Both the position numbers and the translations under genes were made by a program. Positions 33,845-41,562 of a stretch of 45,006 bases of DNA are shown here, in pieces; position 1 is the stretch's first letter; each line of letters begins with the position of its first letter. Below the pieces are notes generated by a model. That model worked only from the letters and a program-made list of their open reading frames with translations, was not told the origin of the DNA and did no database searches. The stretch comes from Candidatus Kuenenia stuttgartensis. Lineage in GTDB: Bacteria > Planctomycetota > Phycisphaerae > Sedimentisphaerales > CAMDDF01. The DNA lies in NCBI GenBank assembly GCA_945890885.1, contig CAMDDF010000005.1, positions 1-45,006 on the forward strand, in the 5' to 3' direction.

Positions 33845-34148
33845 CGGTATCCTTTCACAATTGCGGTTTGACTAACTTGTATTTCGTCATTTGCAGTGTT
33901 TTTTTTGTTGTTTTTTTATTTTTTTGCAAATTATATCCGCCGTATATCCTTATAACTTCTTTTTTTATGGGGGTTTATGGGGAAGATATAAAATTATTAG
34001 CTAAATTTCCTATTTTACCTATTTTAACTAAAGATTTTCAAATAAGTGGGACGATAGATAATCTGTAAGTTAAATATCTTGCCCAGATTAACAAAAGAAT
34101 AGCTAAATAAGTTAAAAAAGTTAAAATAGTATAAAAAGGAGTTTTAAA
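33845..34148. other. 304-base AT-rich spacer between mlaE and the B12-domain gene
   Basis: A divergent promoter region with long T runs (33899-33925). Near its right end AGTTAAAA occurs twice, ten bases apart (34110-34117 and 34119-34126), and the inverted TTTTACC-TATTTTAACT lies at 34013-34028. AAAAAGGAG (34133-34141) is the ribosome-binding site of the gene to the right. None of the dispersed repeat modules is present. Confidence 0.5.
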
Positions 34149-34874
34149 ATGGTAACGGATTGCACTTTGGAAAAATATCTTGACGCAGTTCTAAACGGAA
34201 AACGAACCGAATCAAGAAACATAATTGAGCAGTGTATGCAATCCGGCTTTCCTGCCAATCGCATATATATGGATATCCTGTGGCCCGTGATGCTGGAAAT
34301 CGAGAAGCTCCACAGAGCAGGAACGATAGATTCCGCTCAGGAACATATGGCATCGCGTATAAACCGTACCATTGTTGACCAGCTCCAGAATAAACTGCCC
34401 CGAAAAGAGCAAAAGGACAAAAAAATCGTTATCTGCTGTGCATCGACCGAACATGGCGAACTTGGCGCTCAGATGGCGGCGGACATCTTCGAAAGCGACG
34501 GATGGGAAGTCCGATTCCTCGGCGGCGGCGTAACAAACGATGAACTAATCTCATTTACCAATATTTACAGCCCGGACGTGCTTCTTGTATACGGAACAAA
34601 TGCGGCTCTGGCGCCGTCTGTCAGGGCGCTGATAGATTCAATCCGAGACATAAACGCCTGCCCTGACATGAAAATTATGCTTTCCGGCGGGATTTTTGAC
34701 CGGGCCGAGGGGCTTTGGGAAGAAATCGGAGCCGATATGTACGCAGAAACCGCCCACAAGGCCGTAGAGCTTGGAAATATGAATGCTCCATCAAGGCCGG
34801 TGCCGACAAGAGAGTTAAACAAACGAAAAAGAAACAAGCGAGTGTCCGAAGAGCTGCTTACCGCCTCAAAATAA
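34149..34874 (+). CDS. Cobalamin-binding-domain protein
   Basis: A 241-residue cytoplasmic protein. Residues about 5-85 form a four-helix cap of the B12-binding-2 type (YMDILWPVMLEIEKLHRAGT, then SAQEHMASRI). Residues about 92-210 form a flavodoxin-like B12-binding fold: IVICCASTEHGELGAQMAAD, then DGWEVRFLGGGV and LLVYGTNAAL, and later KIMLSGGIFD. The usual DxHxxG is altered: here it is TEHGELG, so the histidine (His102) is shifted by one place and cobalamin binding may differ. There is no DNA-binding or catalytic domain, so a sensor or carrier role is inferred. The basic C-terminus (NKRKRNKR) is unusual. A clear ribosome-binding site and terminator frame the gene. Confidence 0.8.
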   Translation: MVTDCTLEKYLDAVLNGKRTESRNIIEQCMQSGFPANRIYMDILWPVMLEIEKLHRAGTIDSAQEHMASRINRTIVDQLQNKLPRKEQKDKKIVICCASTEHGELGAQMAADIFESDGWEVRFLGGGVTNDELISFTNIYSPDVLLVYGTNAALAPSVRALIDSIRDINACPDMKIMLSGGIFDRAEGLWEEIGADMYAETAHKAVELGNMNAPSRPVPTRELNKRKRNKRVSEELLTASK

Positions 34875-34887
34875 GAATAAATTATCG

Positions 34888-34917
34888 AAATAACCCCTTT
34901 TCAGGGGTTATTTTTTT
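34888..34917 (+). terminator. Terminator of the B12-domain gene
   Basis: AAATAACCCC (34888-34897) pairs perfectly with GGGGTTATTT (34904-34913), followed by T residues to 34917. It lies 13 bases after the stop codon. Confidence 0.88.
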
Positions 34918-35075
34918 GTGTAGAATATCTCTTCTAGGTACTTGTGCATTACGGCCCAAGTGGTTATCATTTGCTTTTTCGTATGGCAATTGGTTATCAA
35001 TGTTGAGTGTTGAGCCATGGGAAAAACCTTCGGCTCGGTTATATTCTATATTATAAAGTTGGTTGGTAGAAAATT

Positions 35076-35534
35076 ATGCTTCTTACACAAATACTTAAGC
35101 CTTCGTGCATAAAAGCTCCTCTGGCGGGCACAGATAAAGAATCCGTTATCGAAGAGCTTATCAATCTTCTCCATGAACATAAGATGCTCACTGACAAAGC
35201 GGATGTTATTGATGCCGTTCTTGCCCGCGAAATGACAAGAAGTACCGGCATCGGCTCCGGCATAGCAATACCGCACGGAAAATGCAAAGGCGTAAGCGAC
35301 CTTGTGATGGCCGTGGGCATCGCACCCAAAGAAATAGAATTTGACAGCATCGACGGCAAAGGTGTGAAAATCATAGTCCTGCTGGTGTCGCCATTGGGCA
35401 AGACGGGCCCGCATATCCAGGCACTTGCAAGGATAAGCAGACTGATGCTCGATGAAGAACTTCGCGAGGGCCTGACAAAATGCAAGTCTGCCGCTGAGGT
35501 TTACCACCTTATCAAAGAAAAAGAGAGAGAATAA
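35076..35534 (+). CDS. PTS IIA protein, fructose/nitrogen (PtsN) type
   Basis: A 152-residue phosphocarrier of the PTS EIIA-2 family. The phosphorylated histidine is His67 in GSGIAIPHGKC; other family features are TRSTGIG before it, and VLLVSPLGKTGPHIQALARI after it. Single-domain members such as PtsN usually regulate rather than transport sugar. No permease or other PTS gene adjoins it, which supports a regulatory role. The ribosome-binding site is weak. The stop is followed directly by a repeat-filled spacer. Confidence 0.9.
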   Translation: MLLTQILKPSCIKAPLAGTDKESVIEELINLLHEHKMLTDKADVIDAVLAREMTRSTGIGSGIAIPHGKCKGVSDLVMAVGIAPKEIEFDSIDGKGVKIIVLLVSPLGKTGPHIQALARISRLMLDEELREGLTKCKSAAEVYHLIKEKERE

Positions 35535-35918
35535 TCCAGTCTTTAGTGTTGAGTTTTTAGTCCTTAGTTCTTTGAAATCGTCAACCGTTTTCCGTTGACC
35601 GCAAGAAAACTAAAATATCAAAAATTAAATATAAAAATGACAATGCAAAAATCAAAAATATCCGTCGTCGGCCGTAAATGCACCATTGTGTCATCCCGAC
35701 AGAGCGAAGCGACGAGGGATCTGTTGGTTTAGCAGATTCAATGAGATTCGCTTTGCGGCTCTCCGCTTTGCTTCGTATCCTCCGGTCGGAATGACATGTG
35801 GCGCATAACGCTGTTGACAGCGAACATCATTTTTGCATTTTGATATGTAATTTTTCTTTTTTATCTTTAATTTTTTATTTTTTGATAGCAGCTATCTCGC
35901 AATCCCAAGAGAAAAGTT
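35535..35918. other. 384-base repeat-filled spacer upstream of uvrC
   Basis: Starts with AGTGTTGAGTTTTTAGTCC, then AATCGTCAACCGTTTTCCGT, the TCCGTCGTCGGCCGTAAATG piece, the inverted C/D block (35690-35795), and an AT-rich end. The last 40 bases should hold the uvrC ribosome-binding site (AGAGAAA). No gene is seen here. Confidence 0.75.
35690..35795 (-). repeat. Dispersed GTCATTCCGACCGGAGGATAC...GGGATGAC repeat, copy 3 (inverted)
   Basis: Begins GTCATCCCGACAGAGCGAAG and ends CTCCGGTCGGAATGAC, the reverse orientation of copy 1. The middle has TTTAGCAGATTCAATGAGAT, which appears in mirror form in copy 4, and CTTTGCGGCTCTCCG, as in copy 1. Confidence 0.9.
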
Positions 35919-37247
35919 ATGACGGCACGAAAAGATGTTATCGCCAGAATAAGGAATAAAATACGGGATTTTCCATCGGGGCCGGGACTGTATTTTATGA
36001 AAGGTTCAAGCGATGTCGTGCTGTATGTCGGCAAAGCTAAAAATCTTCGCAGCAGGGCGGGAAGCTATTTTCAGCCGGGGGCGGATATCGACACTTCAAG
36101 AGGGCCAAAAATTGGCGAACTGCTCAAAAAAGTCGAGGACGTTGACTTCCTTGAAACCGAATCGGAAATTGACGCGATTCTTCAGGAAGCTCGGCTGATA
36201 AAAGATATTCACCCGACCTACAACAGCCAGCTCACCGACGACAAAACATTTCCATACCTCGAAATAACAAAGGAAGATTATCCTGCGGTTTATATCACAC
36301 GCAATCCCAAAGACGGCTCCAAGCTGTTCGGGCCGTTTACCGCTGTTTCGGAGCTTCGCTGGGCGATAGTGGTTTTGCAGAAAATCTTCAGGTTCCGAAC
36401 ATGCAAACTTGAGATACAACAGGCAGACCCCAAACGTCAATACTTTCGGCCATGCATACTGCACAGCATAAAACAATGCACCGCTCCGTGTGCGGACAGA
36501 ATATCCAAAGCTGACTACGGGCAAAGCATCAAAGACCTCATGAAATTTTTGAATTCCAAGAGAACCGCGATTTTGCGCGAGCTTGCCAAAGAGATGCAGG
36601 ATGCCTCTGCCAATCTCGAATTTGAAAAGGCCGCCGGGCTTCGCGATAGAATCCGCCTGATAGAAAAACTTGCCGAGCGAGGAAGCGTCGAAGATAATGT
36701 TCAGCCGGAAGCGTTTGCGTCTGACCCTGCCGATGCTCTCATTGAACTGCAAAAGGTTCTGGGTATGGATGAGCCGATACGGATAATCGAGGGGATAGAT
36801 ATCGCGCATATTCAGGGCACCGACACGGTCGGGTCGCTGGTGAAATTTATCGACGGCAAGCCGTTCAAGGCAGGCTATCGAAGATTCAAAATCAATACCG
36901 TCAAGGGCGTGGACGATTTCGCAAGTATTTACGAGGTCGTTTCGCGCAGATACAAACACGCTGCCGACGGCGAAGAGCTTTGGCCAGACCTTGTGCTGAT
37001 AGACGGCGGGCTGGGGCAGTTAAGTGCCGCAAGGGATGCGTTCAAAAAAATCCAATGGCCTATGCCCAAGCTGATAAGCCTTGCCAAACGCGAGGAAGAA
37101 ATATTCACGCTCGGCAGCAGCGAGCCGATACGCCTGAAAGCGACGAGCCCCGCCAGAAAATTATTGCAGTATGTGCGCGATGAATCGCACAGATTTGCCC
37201 AGCATTACCATCATCTTCTGCAAAAAAAGAGATTGCTAAACGAATAA
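35919..37247 (+). CDS. uvrC: UvrC-type nuclease lacking the C-terminal HhH domain
   Basis: A 442-residue excinuclease subunit that cuts on both sides of a DNA lesion. The GIY-YIG domain is at about residues 14-95 (GPGLYFMKGSSDVVLYVGKA, KNLRSRAGSYF, LKKVEDVDFLETESEIDAIL). The UVR helix pair is at about 205-240 (LEFEKAAGLRDRIRLIEKL). The RNase H-like domain follows (IIEGIDIAHIQGTDTVGSLV, DLVLIDGGLGQLSAA, VRDESHRFAQHYHH). It ends there, about 150 residues before the usual length of near 600, so the tandem helix-hairpin-helix DNA-binding domain is missing. A repeat module starts about six bases after the stop. Whether this is a clade trait or a local truncation cannot be told from one sequence. 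Confidence 0.92.
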   Translation: MTARKDVIARIRNKIRDFPSGPGLYFMKGSSDVVLYVGKAKNLRSRAGSYFQPGADIDTSRGPKIGELLKKVEDVDFLETESEIDAILQEARLIKDIHPTYNSQLTDDKTFPYLEITKEDYPAVYITRNPKDGSKLFGPFTAVSELRWAIVVLQKIFRFRTCKLEIQQADPKRQYFRPCILHSIKQCTAPCADRISKADYGQSIKDLMKFLNSKRTAILRELAKEMQDASANLEFEKAAGLRDRIRLIEKLAERGSVEDNVQPEAFASDPADALIELQKVLGMDEPIRIIEGIDIAHIQGTDTVGSLVKFIDGKPFKAGYRRFKINTVKGVDDFASIYEVVSRRYKHAADGEELWPDLVLIDGGLGQLSAARDAFKKIQWPMPKLISLAKREEEIFTLGSSEPIRLKATSPARKLLQYVRDESHRFAQHYHHLLQKKRLLNE

Positions 37248-37675
37248 AAACCGTTGACCGTTTTTAACAACGAATTATACAAATTAACTCGAATTTTTAT
37301 TTGGTTATCGCCCGGCAAATGAAAGCGCCGAGTGCAAGCGACACGATAGGACTTTGAATCGTTTCCCGTCGTCCGTCAACCGTTCACCGTAAGAACACAC
37401 CAACGTGTCATTCCGACCGGAGGATACGAAGTATCCGTAGCGGAGGGATCTCATTGAATCTGCTAAACCATGAGATCCCTCGTCGCTTCGCTCACTCGGG
37501 ATGACAACAGGGGGCGTTCATCTTTCCATCTGTGGCTAAAAAAAAATCCGCGAAATCCGTGTCTAAAACAGCAGCTAGCAATAAGCAGTAAGCTAACCGC
37601 TAATAGCTATTAGCTAAAAAATCGGTGTCCATCTTTGGCGAATTTTAAAAGCATCCATATCTGAAAATGGCGCAT
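37248..37675. other. Repeat-filled spacer downstream of uvrC
   Basis: In order: ACCGTTGACCGTTTTTAACA, an AACGAATTATACAAATTAAC/TCGAATTTTTATTTGG stretch, GGCAAATGAAAGCGCCGAGT with GCAAGCGACACGATAGG, AATCGTTTCCCGTCGTCCG, the C/D block (37407-37505), an AATCCGCGAAATCCGTG piece, and AGCTAGCAATAAGCAGTAAG with CTAATAGCTATTAGCTA. Its first 250 bases match the segment inside the terminase-like gene (about 44408-44644) module for module. No gene is seen here. Confidence 0.8.
37407..37505 (+). repeat. Dispersed GTCATTCCGACCGGAGGATAC...GGGATGAC repeat, copy 4
   Basis: Begins GTCATTCCGACCGGAGGATA and ends CTTCGCTCACTCGGGATGAC. The middle ATTGAATCTGCTAAACCATG is the mirror of the middle of copy 3. Confidence 0.92.
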
Positions 37676-37704
37676 AAAAAAAGGCAGGTTTTTTAGGCCT
37701 GCCT
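37674..37704 (-). terminator. Terminator of PEP-CTERM gene 2
   Basis: On the minus strand AGGCAGG (37704-37698) pairs with CCTGCCT (37688-37682), then a T run. About 75 bases from the last codons of the gene through the terminator nearly match the same part of PEP-CTERM gene 1. Confidence 0.88.
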
Positions 37705-37730
37705 TTGTGAGTGCTGATATTTTATTCTGA

Positions 37731-38369
37731 TTATTTCTTGCGTCTAATCAACAATCCGCCAAGGCCAAGCATAGCAATGGTCATTGGTTCCGGAGTAGGA
37801 ATCTGCTCGGTGCAGAATGCAACTGATCCGTCGAATTTTACCCTTAAGCCAAATTCGCCTGTTTCGCTATTTTCGATTTCATAGCCTGAGCCAGCGGTAT
37901 AGGTTACGGAACCCATCCAGCCTGTTACTGTTGAGTGAGGCCACGTCTGTCCGCTTGAAACCGTAGGAGTGGTGTATGTCCATCCGATAGGGGCTACTAC
38001 GCCTGTGATAGTGAAAGGCTTAGTCATAAAGATATTGAACTGATAGCCTGTCCATGTGAATCCTGTGGCATTGTCCACATCCTCAATAATCCATACGATT
38101 GGGTCAAGCTCAGAGTTTGCGGTGAAATCGCCTTCAACGTGTGCAGGTGCCGAATACTGTGCGCCGTCCATTGTCAGCGTGTAGGTTTCGATGCCGCCTT
38201 CCAAGCCGGTAGGTGTCCAGCTAAAATCATGCGTCGCATCAACTGGGTCCATCACAATTGCACCGTCGCCGTCAGCTGCGCAGTTTACATCTATTATAGC
38301 TGCGTTAGCCGGGGAAGTTAAAACGATGCACATACTTAGAATTGCAACTAACAAACAGATCTTTTTCAT
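37731..38369 (-). CDS. PEP-CTERM exported protein 2
   Basis: A 212-residue secreted protein with the signal peptide MKKICLLVAILSMCIVLTSP and a cut after ANA. The C-terminus is PTPEPMTIAMLGLGGLLIRR, then KK: a PEP motif, a hydrophobic helix and a basic end. The middle (about residues 30-180) is a beta-rich domain with many Thr, Gly and Trp and no family I recognise. The ATG at 38369 has GGAGAG seven bases before it; a GTG two codons upstream abuts the same site and is unlikely. A long structured leader and its own promoter lie upstream. First in order of four PEP-CTERM genes on this strand, but it looks separately transcribed. Confidence 0.85.
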   Translation of the reverse strand: MKKICLLVAILSMCIVLTSPANAAIIDVNCAADGDGAIVMDPVDATHDFSWTPTGLEGGIETYTLTMDGAQYSAPAHVEGDFTANSELDPIVWIIEDVDNATGFTWTGYQFNIFMTKPFTITGVVAPIGWTYTTPTVSSGQTWPHSTVTGWMGSVTYTAGSGYEIENSETGEFGLRVKFDGSVAFCTEQIPTPEPMTIAMLGLGGLLIRRKK

Positions 38370-38548
38370 AGCCACTCTCCTTTTTACAAATTACTAATCT
38401 CATGTTCTGAGCGGTGAGGGCGATTGGGGAAGAAAAGGAAGGGGATAGCCACCTCGGCTATATATACAAAACTGGCATTCTCTTCTCTTCCTCGCTCTTT
38501 CGCTCCGGATTCGTGCGATTTTGCCACCGCAGTTACCCGACTTTCTAT
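38370..38548 (-). promoter_or_regulatory. Long structured leader of PEP-CTERM gene 2
   Basis: On the minus strand GGAAGAGAAG (38491-38482) can pair with CTTTTCTTCC (38437-38428, one G-U pair), enclosing a perfect ATAGCC/GGCTAT hairpin. The order of elements and the words GCACGAA, AAAGAGCGAG and TATCCCCTTCC match the leader of PEP-CTERM gene 1. The helix is kept although its bases differ between the two. Confidence 0.45.
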
Positions 38549-38577
38549 ATTTAACAGCCGCTTGTCAAAATTGTCAA
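38549..38577 (-). promoter_or_regulatory. Promoter of PEP-CTERM gene 2
   Basis: On the minus strand TTGACA (38577-38572), a 17-base spacer and TTAAAT (38554-38549). The -35 box is perfect. The leader would be about 170 bases. Confidence 0.55.
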
Positions 38578-38701
38578 GTAAATAATGCGAAAAAGGCGAA
38601 TATTTTTGCATTTCAAGCGGTTTTTTCGGACGAGCGGCATCGGCTATGTGCGGGAGAAATCGGCATAAAGGTTTGTAAGCTAATTGTTTTGGATGGGTTA
38701 T

Positions 38702-38732
38702 AAAAAAAAAGGCAGGTTTTTTAGGCCTGCCT
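38702..38732 (-). terminator. Terminator of PEP-CTERM gene 3
   Basis: On the minus strand AGGCAGG (38732-38726) pairs with CCTGCCT (38716-38710), then a run of nine T residues. Same hairpin and loop as in genes 1 and 2. Confidence 0.88.
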
Positions 38733-38757
38733 CGGTGATTCGTGAATTTGGTGATGA

Positions 38758-39606
38758 TTATTTCTTGCGTCTTAGCATCAGTCCGCCGAGAGCAAGTATT
38801 GCGATGGTTGCCGGTTCCGGAACAAAATCGACACGGTCGCCGCCGTTAAGCAGGCTTGTCTCAAGATAGTCCACGTATCCGGTTGATGCTGCCGCGAAAG
38901 AGCCAGCGCCGATTAGCACGCTTGTTACCTTTGCTCCCTCGCCAAACAACAGTGTTCCCCACGTCGCATCAGCGGCCCAATCAGCCAGCGACTTGTTGGC
39001 GCTAGGAGCTGTATAGTAGGGGTTTCCCGACTGGTCATATAACTTCCATGTTCCTGATGCGGCAGTTAGACTGACATCTTCCCATGTATAGTAGGGCGTG
39101 TAATTCCCGACATATGTAAGGGTCAGGTCATAAGCTGATTCGCCGGAGCGTGTCGCGGTGAATCCATTTTGAGATGCCGCCCAATTTGTTGACTGAACGC
39201 CAATCTTGATGGTCGTGTTGGTTGCGGTTTCCCTGTACCGACGCATGTTTGCAAAGAAGCCGTCCTGCCAGTTTCCTGTGGCGAATCCCTTGTTTGTGTC
39301 GATATTGCTGAATGTTGCCTTACCGCCGGTTCCTGCTGCGAAGACCAGTTTAAGAGCCGTAGCTCCACCGGGTGCATCATTTACGAATTGAATCTGATTC
39401 GCGATGGCTAGGTCATCCGCTGCGGTTGCGGTTTGCCCTGGCTTGCCCGCATAGGTATTGTTGATTCCGACAAGGTCGATGCCGCCGCTGGTACGGGTGT
39501 CATCTGAATACCAGCCCTGATCTCCAAACGCACCTACATCAATGGTAGATGCCAAAGCCGCTGTGGCCGTGAGGCAAACTACCAATACTGTTACTAACTT
39601 CTTCAT
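38758..39606 (-). CDS. PEP-CTERM exported protein 3
   Basis: A 282-residue secreted protein. The signal peptide is MKKLVTVLVVCLTATAALAS. The C-terminus is FVPEPATIAILALGGLMLRR, then KK. The mature part begins TIDVGAFGDQGWYSDDTR and is rich in Thr, Ala, Gly and aromatic residues, as in secreted beta-sandwich proteins; no catalytic motif stands out. AAGGAGAAAG lies just before the ATG at 39606; an upstream ATG at 39690 would put 28 extra residues before the signal peptide and is rejected. Function unknown; cell-surface or matrix location follows from the tail. Confidence 0.87.
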   Translation of the reverse strand: MKKLVTVLVVCLTATAALASTIDVGAFGDQGWYSDDTRTSGGIDLVGINNTYAGKPGQTATAADDLAIANQIQFVNDAPGGATALKLVFAAGTGGKATFSNIDTNKGFATGNWQDGFFANMRRYRETATNTTIKIGVQSTNWAASQNGFTATRSGESAYDLTLTYVGNYTPYYTWEDVSLTAASGTWKLYDQSGNPYYTAPSANKSLADWAADATWGTLLFGEGAKVTSVLIGAGSFAAASTGYVDYLETSLLNGGDRVDFVPEPATIAILALGGLMLRRKK

Positions 39607-39710
39607 TCTTCTTTCTCCTTGCGCACTATGCGCACTAAACAATGTTGCTCTATCAAATACAGGGAGGATGCACGTGCATTTTCCTCTCAACTCTCCAAAA
39701 ACATAAAACG

Positions 39711-39743
39711 AAAAGACCCAAGAAGGAAAACCTTTTTGGGTCT
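39711..39743 (-). terminator. Terminator of PEP-CTERM gene 4
   Basis: On the minus strand AGACCCA (39743-39737) pairs with TGGGTCT (39720-39714), followed by TTTTCGTTTT. This hairpin differs from the one used by PEP-CTERM genes 1 to 3. Confidence 0.75.
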
Positions 39744-39761
39744 GTGAACCGCTATTATAGG

Positions 39762-40400
39762 CTATTTTTGTCTTCTAGTCAACATTAATCCGCCAAGAGC
39801 AAGTATCGTCATTGTCATCGGCTCCGGAATTGCGGTGCTGATGAATGAATCGCTCAGGGTTTCTACTTGCGAGCTATTGATTGTACAATTAATAGCTTTG
39901 ACGTGGATGCCGATGGAAACTTCGCCAGCAGCCATATCGTCCAGAAGATTCTGATATGTTTTGCCGGACTTGAGCGTAAAGCCTACCGACACCCACTCGC
40001 CTGGTTTGACACCATTTGCAGGCTCCGGGGTTACCGCTTCGGTTGCCGCCAATAGCTTTAGAACGAGTTTGTCCGGTTTATAGTCGGGCAGGTTGTTTGG
40101 GGTAACATTTGCTCCCAGATTTTCGAAATCAACATTAGGCAGGGAATCATCGATTGTGAACATATCTAAGAGTACGCCATCATAAAAATAAATCTCGGAT
40201 ACTGACGACAGCGTCGGGCCAGCGTTGCGGAAATTAAATTTTACACCCGACCCATTTGCAATGACATCGACAAATAACTGCCCCTCGATATTTGCCGGAC
40301 AATTTTCCGTGATGCGGTCAAACGCAAATGTTACCGGCGTTGCTTGCACACTTGCGGCACAGAGCAACGCAAATACTAACACCATCTCCCACTTCTTCAT
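39762..40400 (-). CDS. PEP-CTERM exported protein 4
   Basis: A 212-residue secreted protein with the signal peptide MKKWEMVLVFALLCAASVQA and the tail IPEPMTMTILALGGLMLTRR, then QK. The mature part (VTFAFDRITENCPANIEGQL, FVDVIANGSGVKFNFRN, then SVSEIYFYDG) resembles small beta-sandwich PEP-CTERM proteins; I cannot name a family. GAGAGGAAAGAG lies before the ATG. An ACTATAATATAG stretch about 65 bases upstream may be the -10 region. Confidence 0.87.
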   Translation of the reverse strand: MKKWEMVLVFALLCAASVQATPVTFAFDRITENCPANIEGQLFVDVIANGSGVKFNFRNAGPTLSSVSEIYFYDGVLLDMFTIDDSLPNVDFENLGANVTPNNLPDYKPDKLVLKLLAATEAVTPEPANGVKPGEWVSVGFTLKSGKTYQNLLDDMAAGEVSIGIHVKAINCTINSSQVETLSDSFISTAIPEPMTMTILALGGLMLTRRQK

Positions 40401-40491
40401 TCTCTTTCCTCTCCCAAAGAAAAGTCCCAGTTATGTGCCTCTGCTTCTCCAGTTAGCTATTATGTGCTATATTATAGTTTGGACGTTAAAC

Positions 40492-41277
40492 TTATTTTCG
40501 TTTTCTTGCCAGCAGTAACCCGCCAAGGCCAAGTATCGCCATCGTCATCGGTTCTGGAATGTTGAACGTATCTGATGTTATTCCCAAACCGTTAAAATCT
40601 TTTTTGGCGATATAAGCACTTGTTCCGGCTTCGCTTTGTGTCAGCAGGGTATTATCCAGATTGATAGATACTTTTGTTGCATAATGGTTCGCCCAGCCGC
40701 TGGCAGCCAATTTAGCCGTCAAGTCTGCTGTTACGGTTCCTGTCCAGATTGCAACCTGTGTATCAACGGTAAGATAATAATCGCCATTTGACGGATTGAA
40801 AGTCATATCAGCTGTGAATTGAATGGGATTGATACTAATCGTTGCCTGAGTAATCGGGTTCCAAACCTCATAGATGTTAATGAACAAGCTATTGATTACC
40901 ATTGCAAATGTTGCGCTGGTTCCGGCTCCCAACAATCTGTAATCGCCAGCCTCATGAAAAGTAACATTGTCAATGTACTTGCCATCTTTTGCGATAATCG
41001 TTGCGAGAAGCTGTCCATCGGTCATATCGGATGCGCCGCTGCCGGCTGAATACGATTTGAAGATGGGGTTAAAATCAAGCGTATCGCCGCTGATGATTGG
41101 TGTCCCAAAAAGCGGCACAGCATCAGTAACGGAGTCTTCGGTTACATTGTGATACACAACCGTTGAGCCGGTGAATGTTCCGTAATTGATACTTGTTGCG
41201 TTGCATATTGGCAAGCAAACGACCAGACTAACTATCAGCCCCATAAAAAACAATGCGGTAACGCCACTTCTTTTCAT
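40492..41277 (-). CDS. PEP-CTERM exported protein 5
   Basis: A 261-residue secreted protein. Signal peptide: MKRSGVTALFFMGLIVSLVV, with a cut after CNA. The tail is NIPEPMTMAILGLGGLLLAR, then KRK. The mature part begins TSINYGTFTGSTVVYHNVTE and has GDTLDFNPIFKSYSAGSGAS and NPSNGDYYLTVDTQVAIW; it is similar in style to PEP-CTERM proteins of unknown function. GGAGG lies just before the ATG at 41277; the upstream start at 41313 would place the ribosome-binding site inside the gene. No clear terminator is seen between it and gene 4. Confidence 0.87.
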   Translation of the reverse strand: MKRSGVTALFFMGLIVSLVVCLPICNATSINYGTFTGSTVVYHNVTEDSVTDAVPLFGTPIISGDTLDFNPIFKSYSAGSGASDMTDGQLLATIIAKDGKYIDNVTFHEAGDYRLLGAGTSATFAMVINSLFINIYEVWNPITQATISINPIQFTADMTFNPSNGDYYLTVDTQVAIWTGTVTADLTAKLAASGWANHYATKVSINLDNTLLTQSEAGTSAYIAKKDFNGLGITSDTFNIPEPMTMAILGLGGLLLARKRK

Positions 41278-41562
41278 CTTTTTTCCTCCAAAAAAAGTCA
41301 ATAGCAGATCCATCTATTGTTAACGGAAATCATCCAGCTTGTAATAATACACCAAATCCCAGCGTGATGCAAGAAAAAATACAAAAAATGCCATAAATTT
41401 TACCCATCTTAACAAAATTTATGATAATCTCCCGTTTTTTATAGGACTTAACCGCCCATCTGCCAAAGGGTTACCCATTTTAATATTTTTTGCGAATTTA
41501 TCAGTATTTTCTGCTGACCGCCGCAGATTTTTTCTGCCAATTCACGAAAAAGTACCGCAGAG

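Noticed and set aside
36000-37600. A frameshift hiding the end of uvrC
   Set aside because: Downstream of the stop all frames read through repeat modules; no helix-hairpin-helix coding is found.
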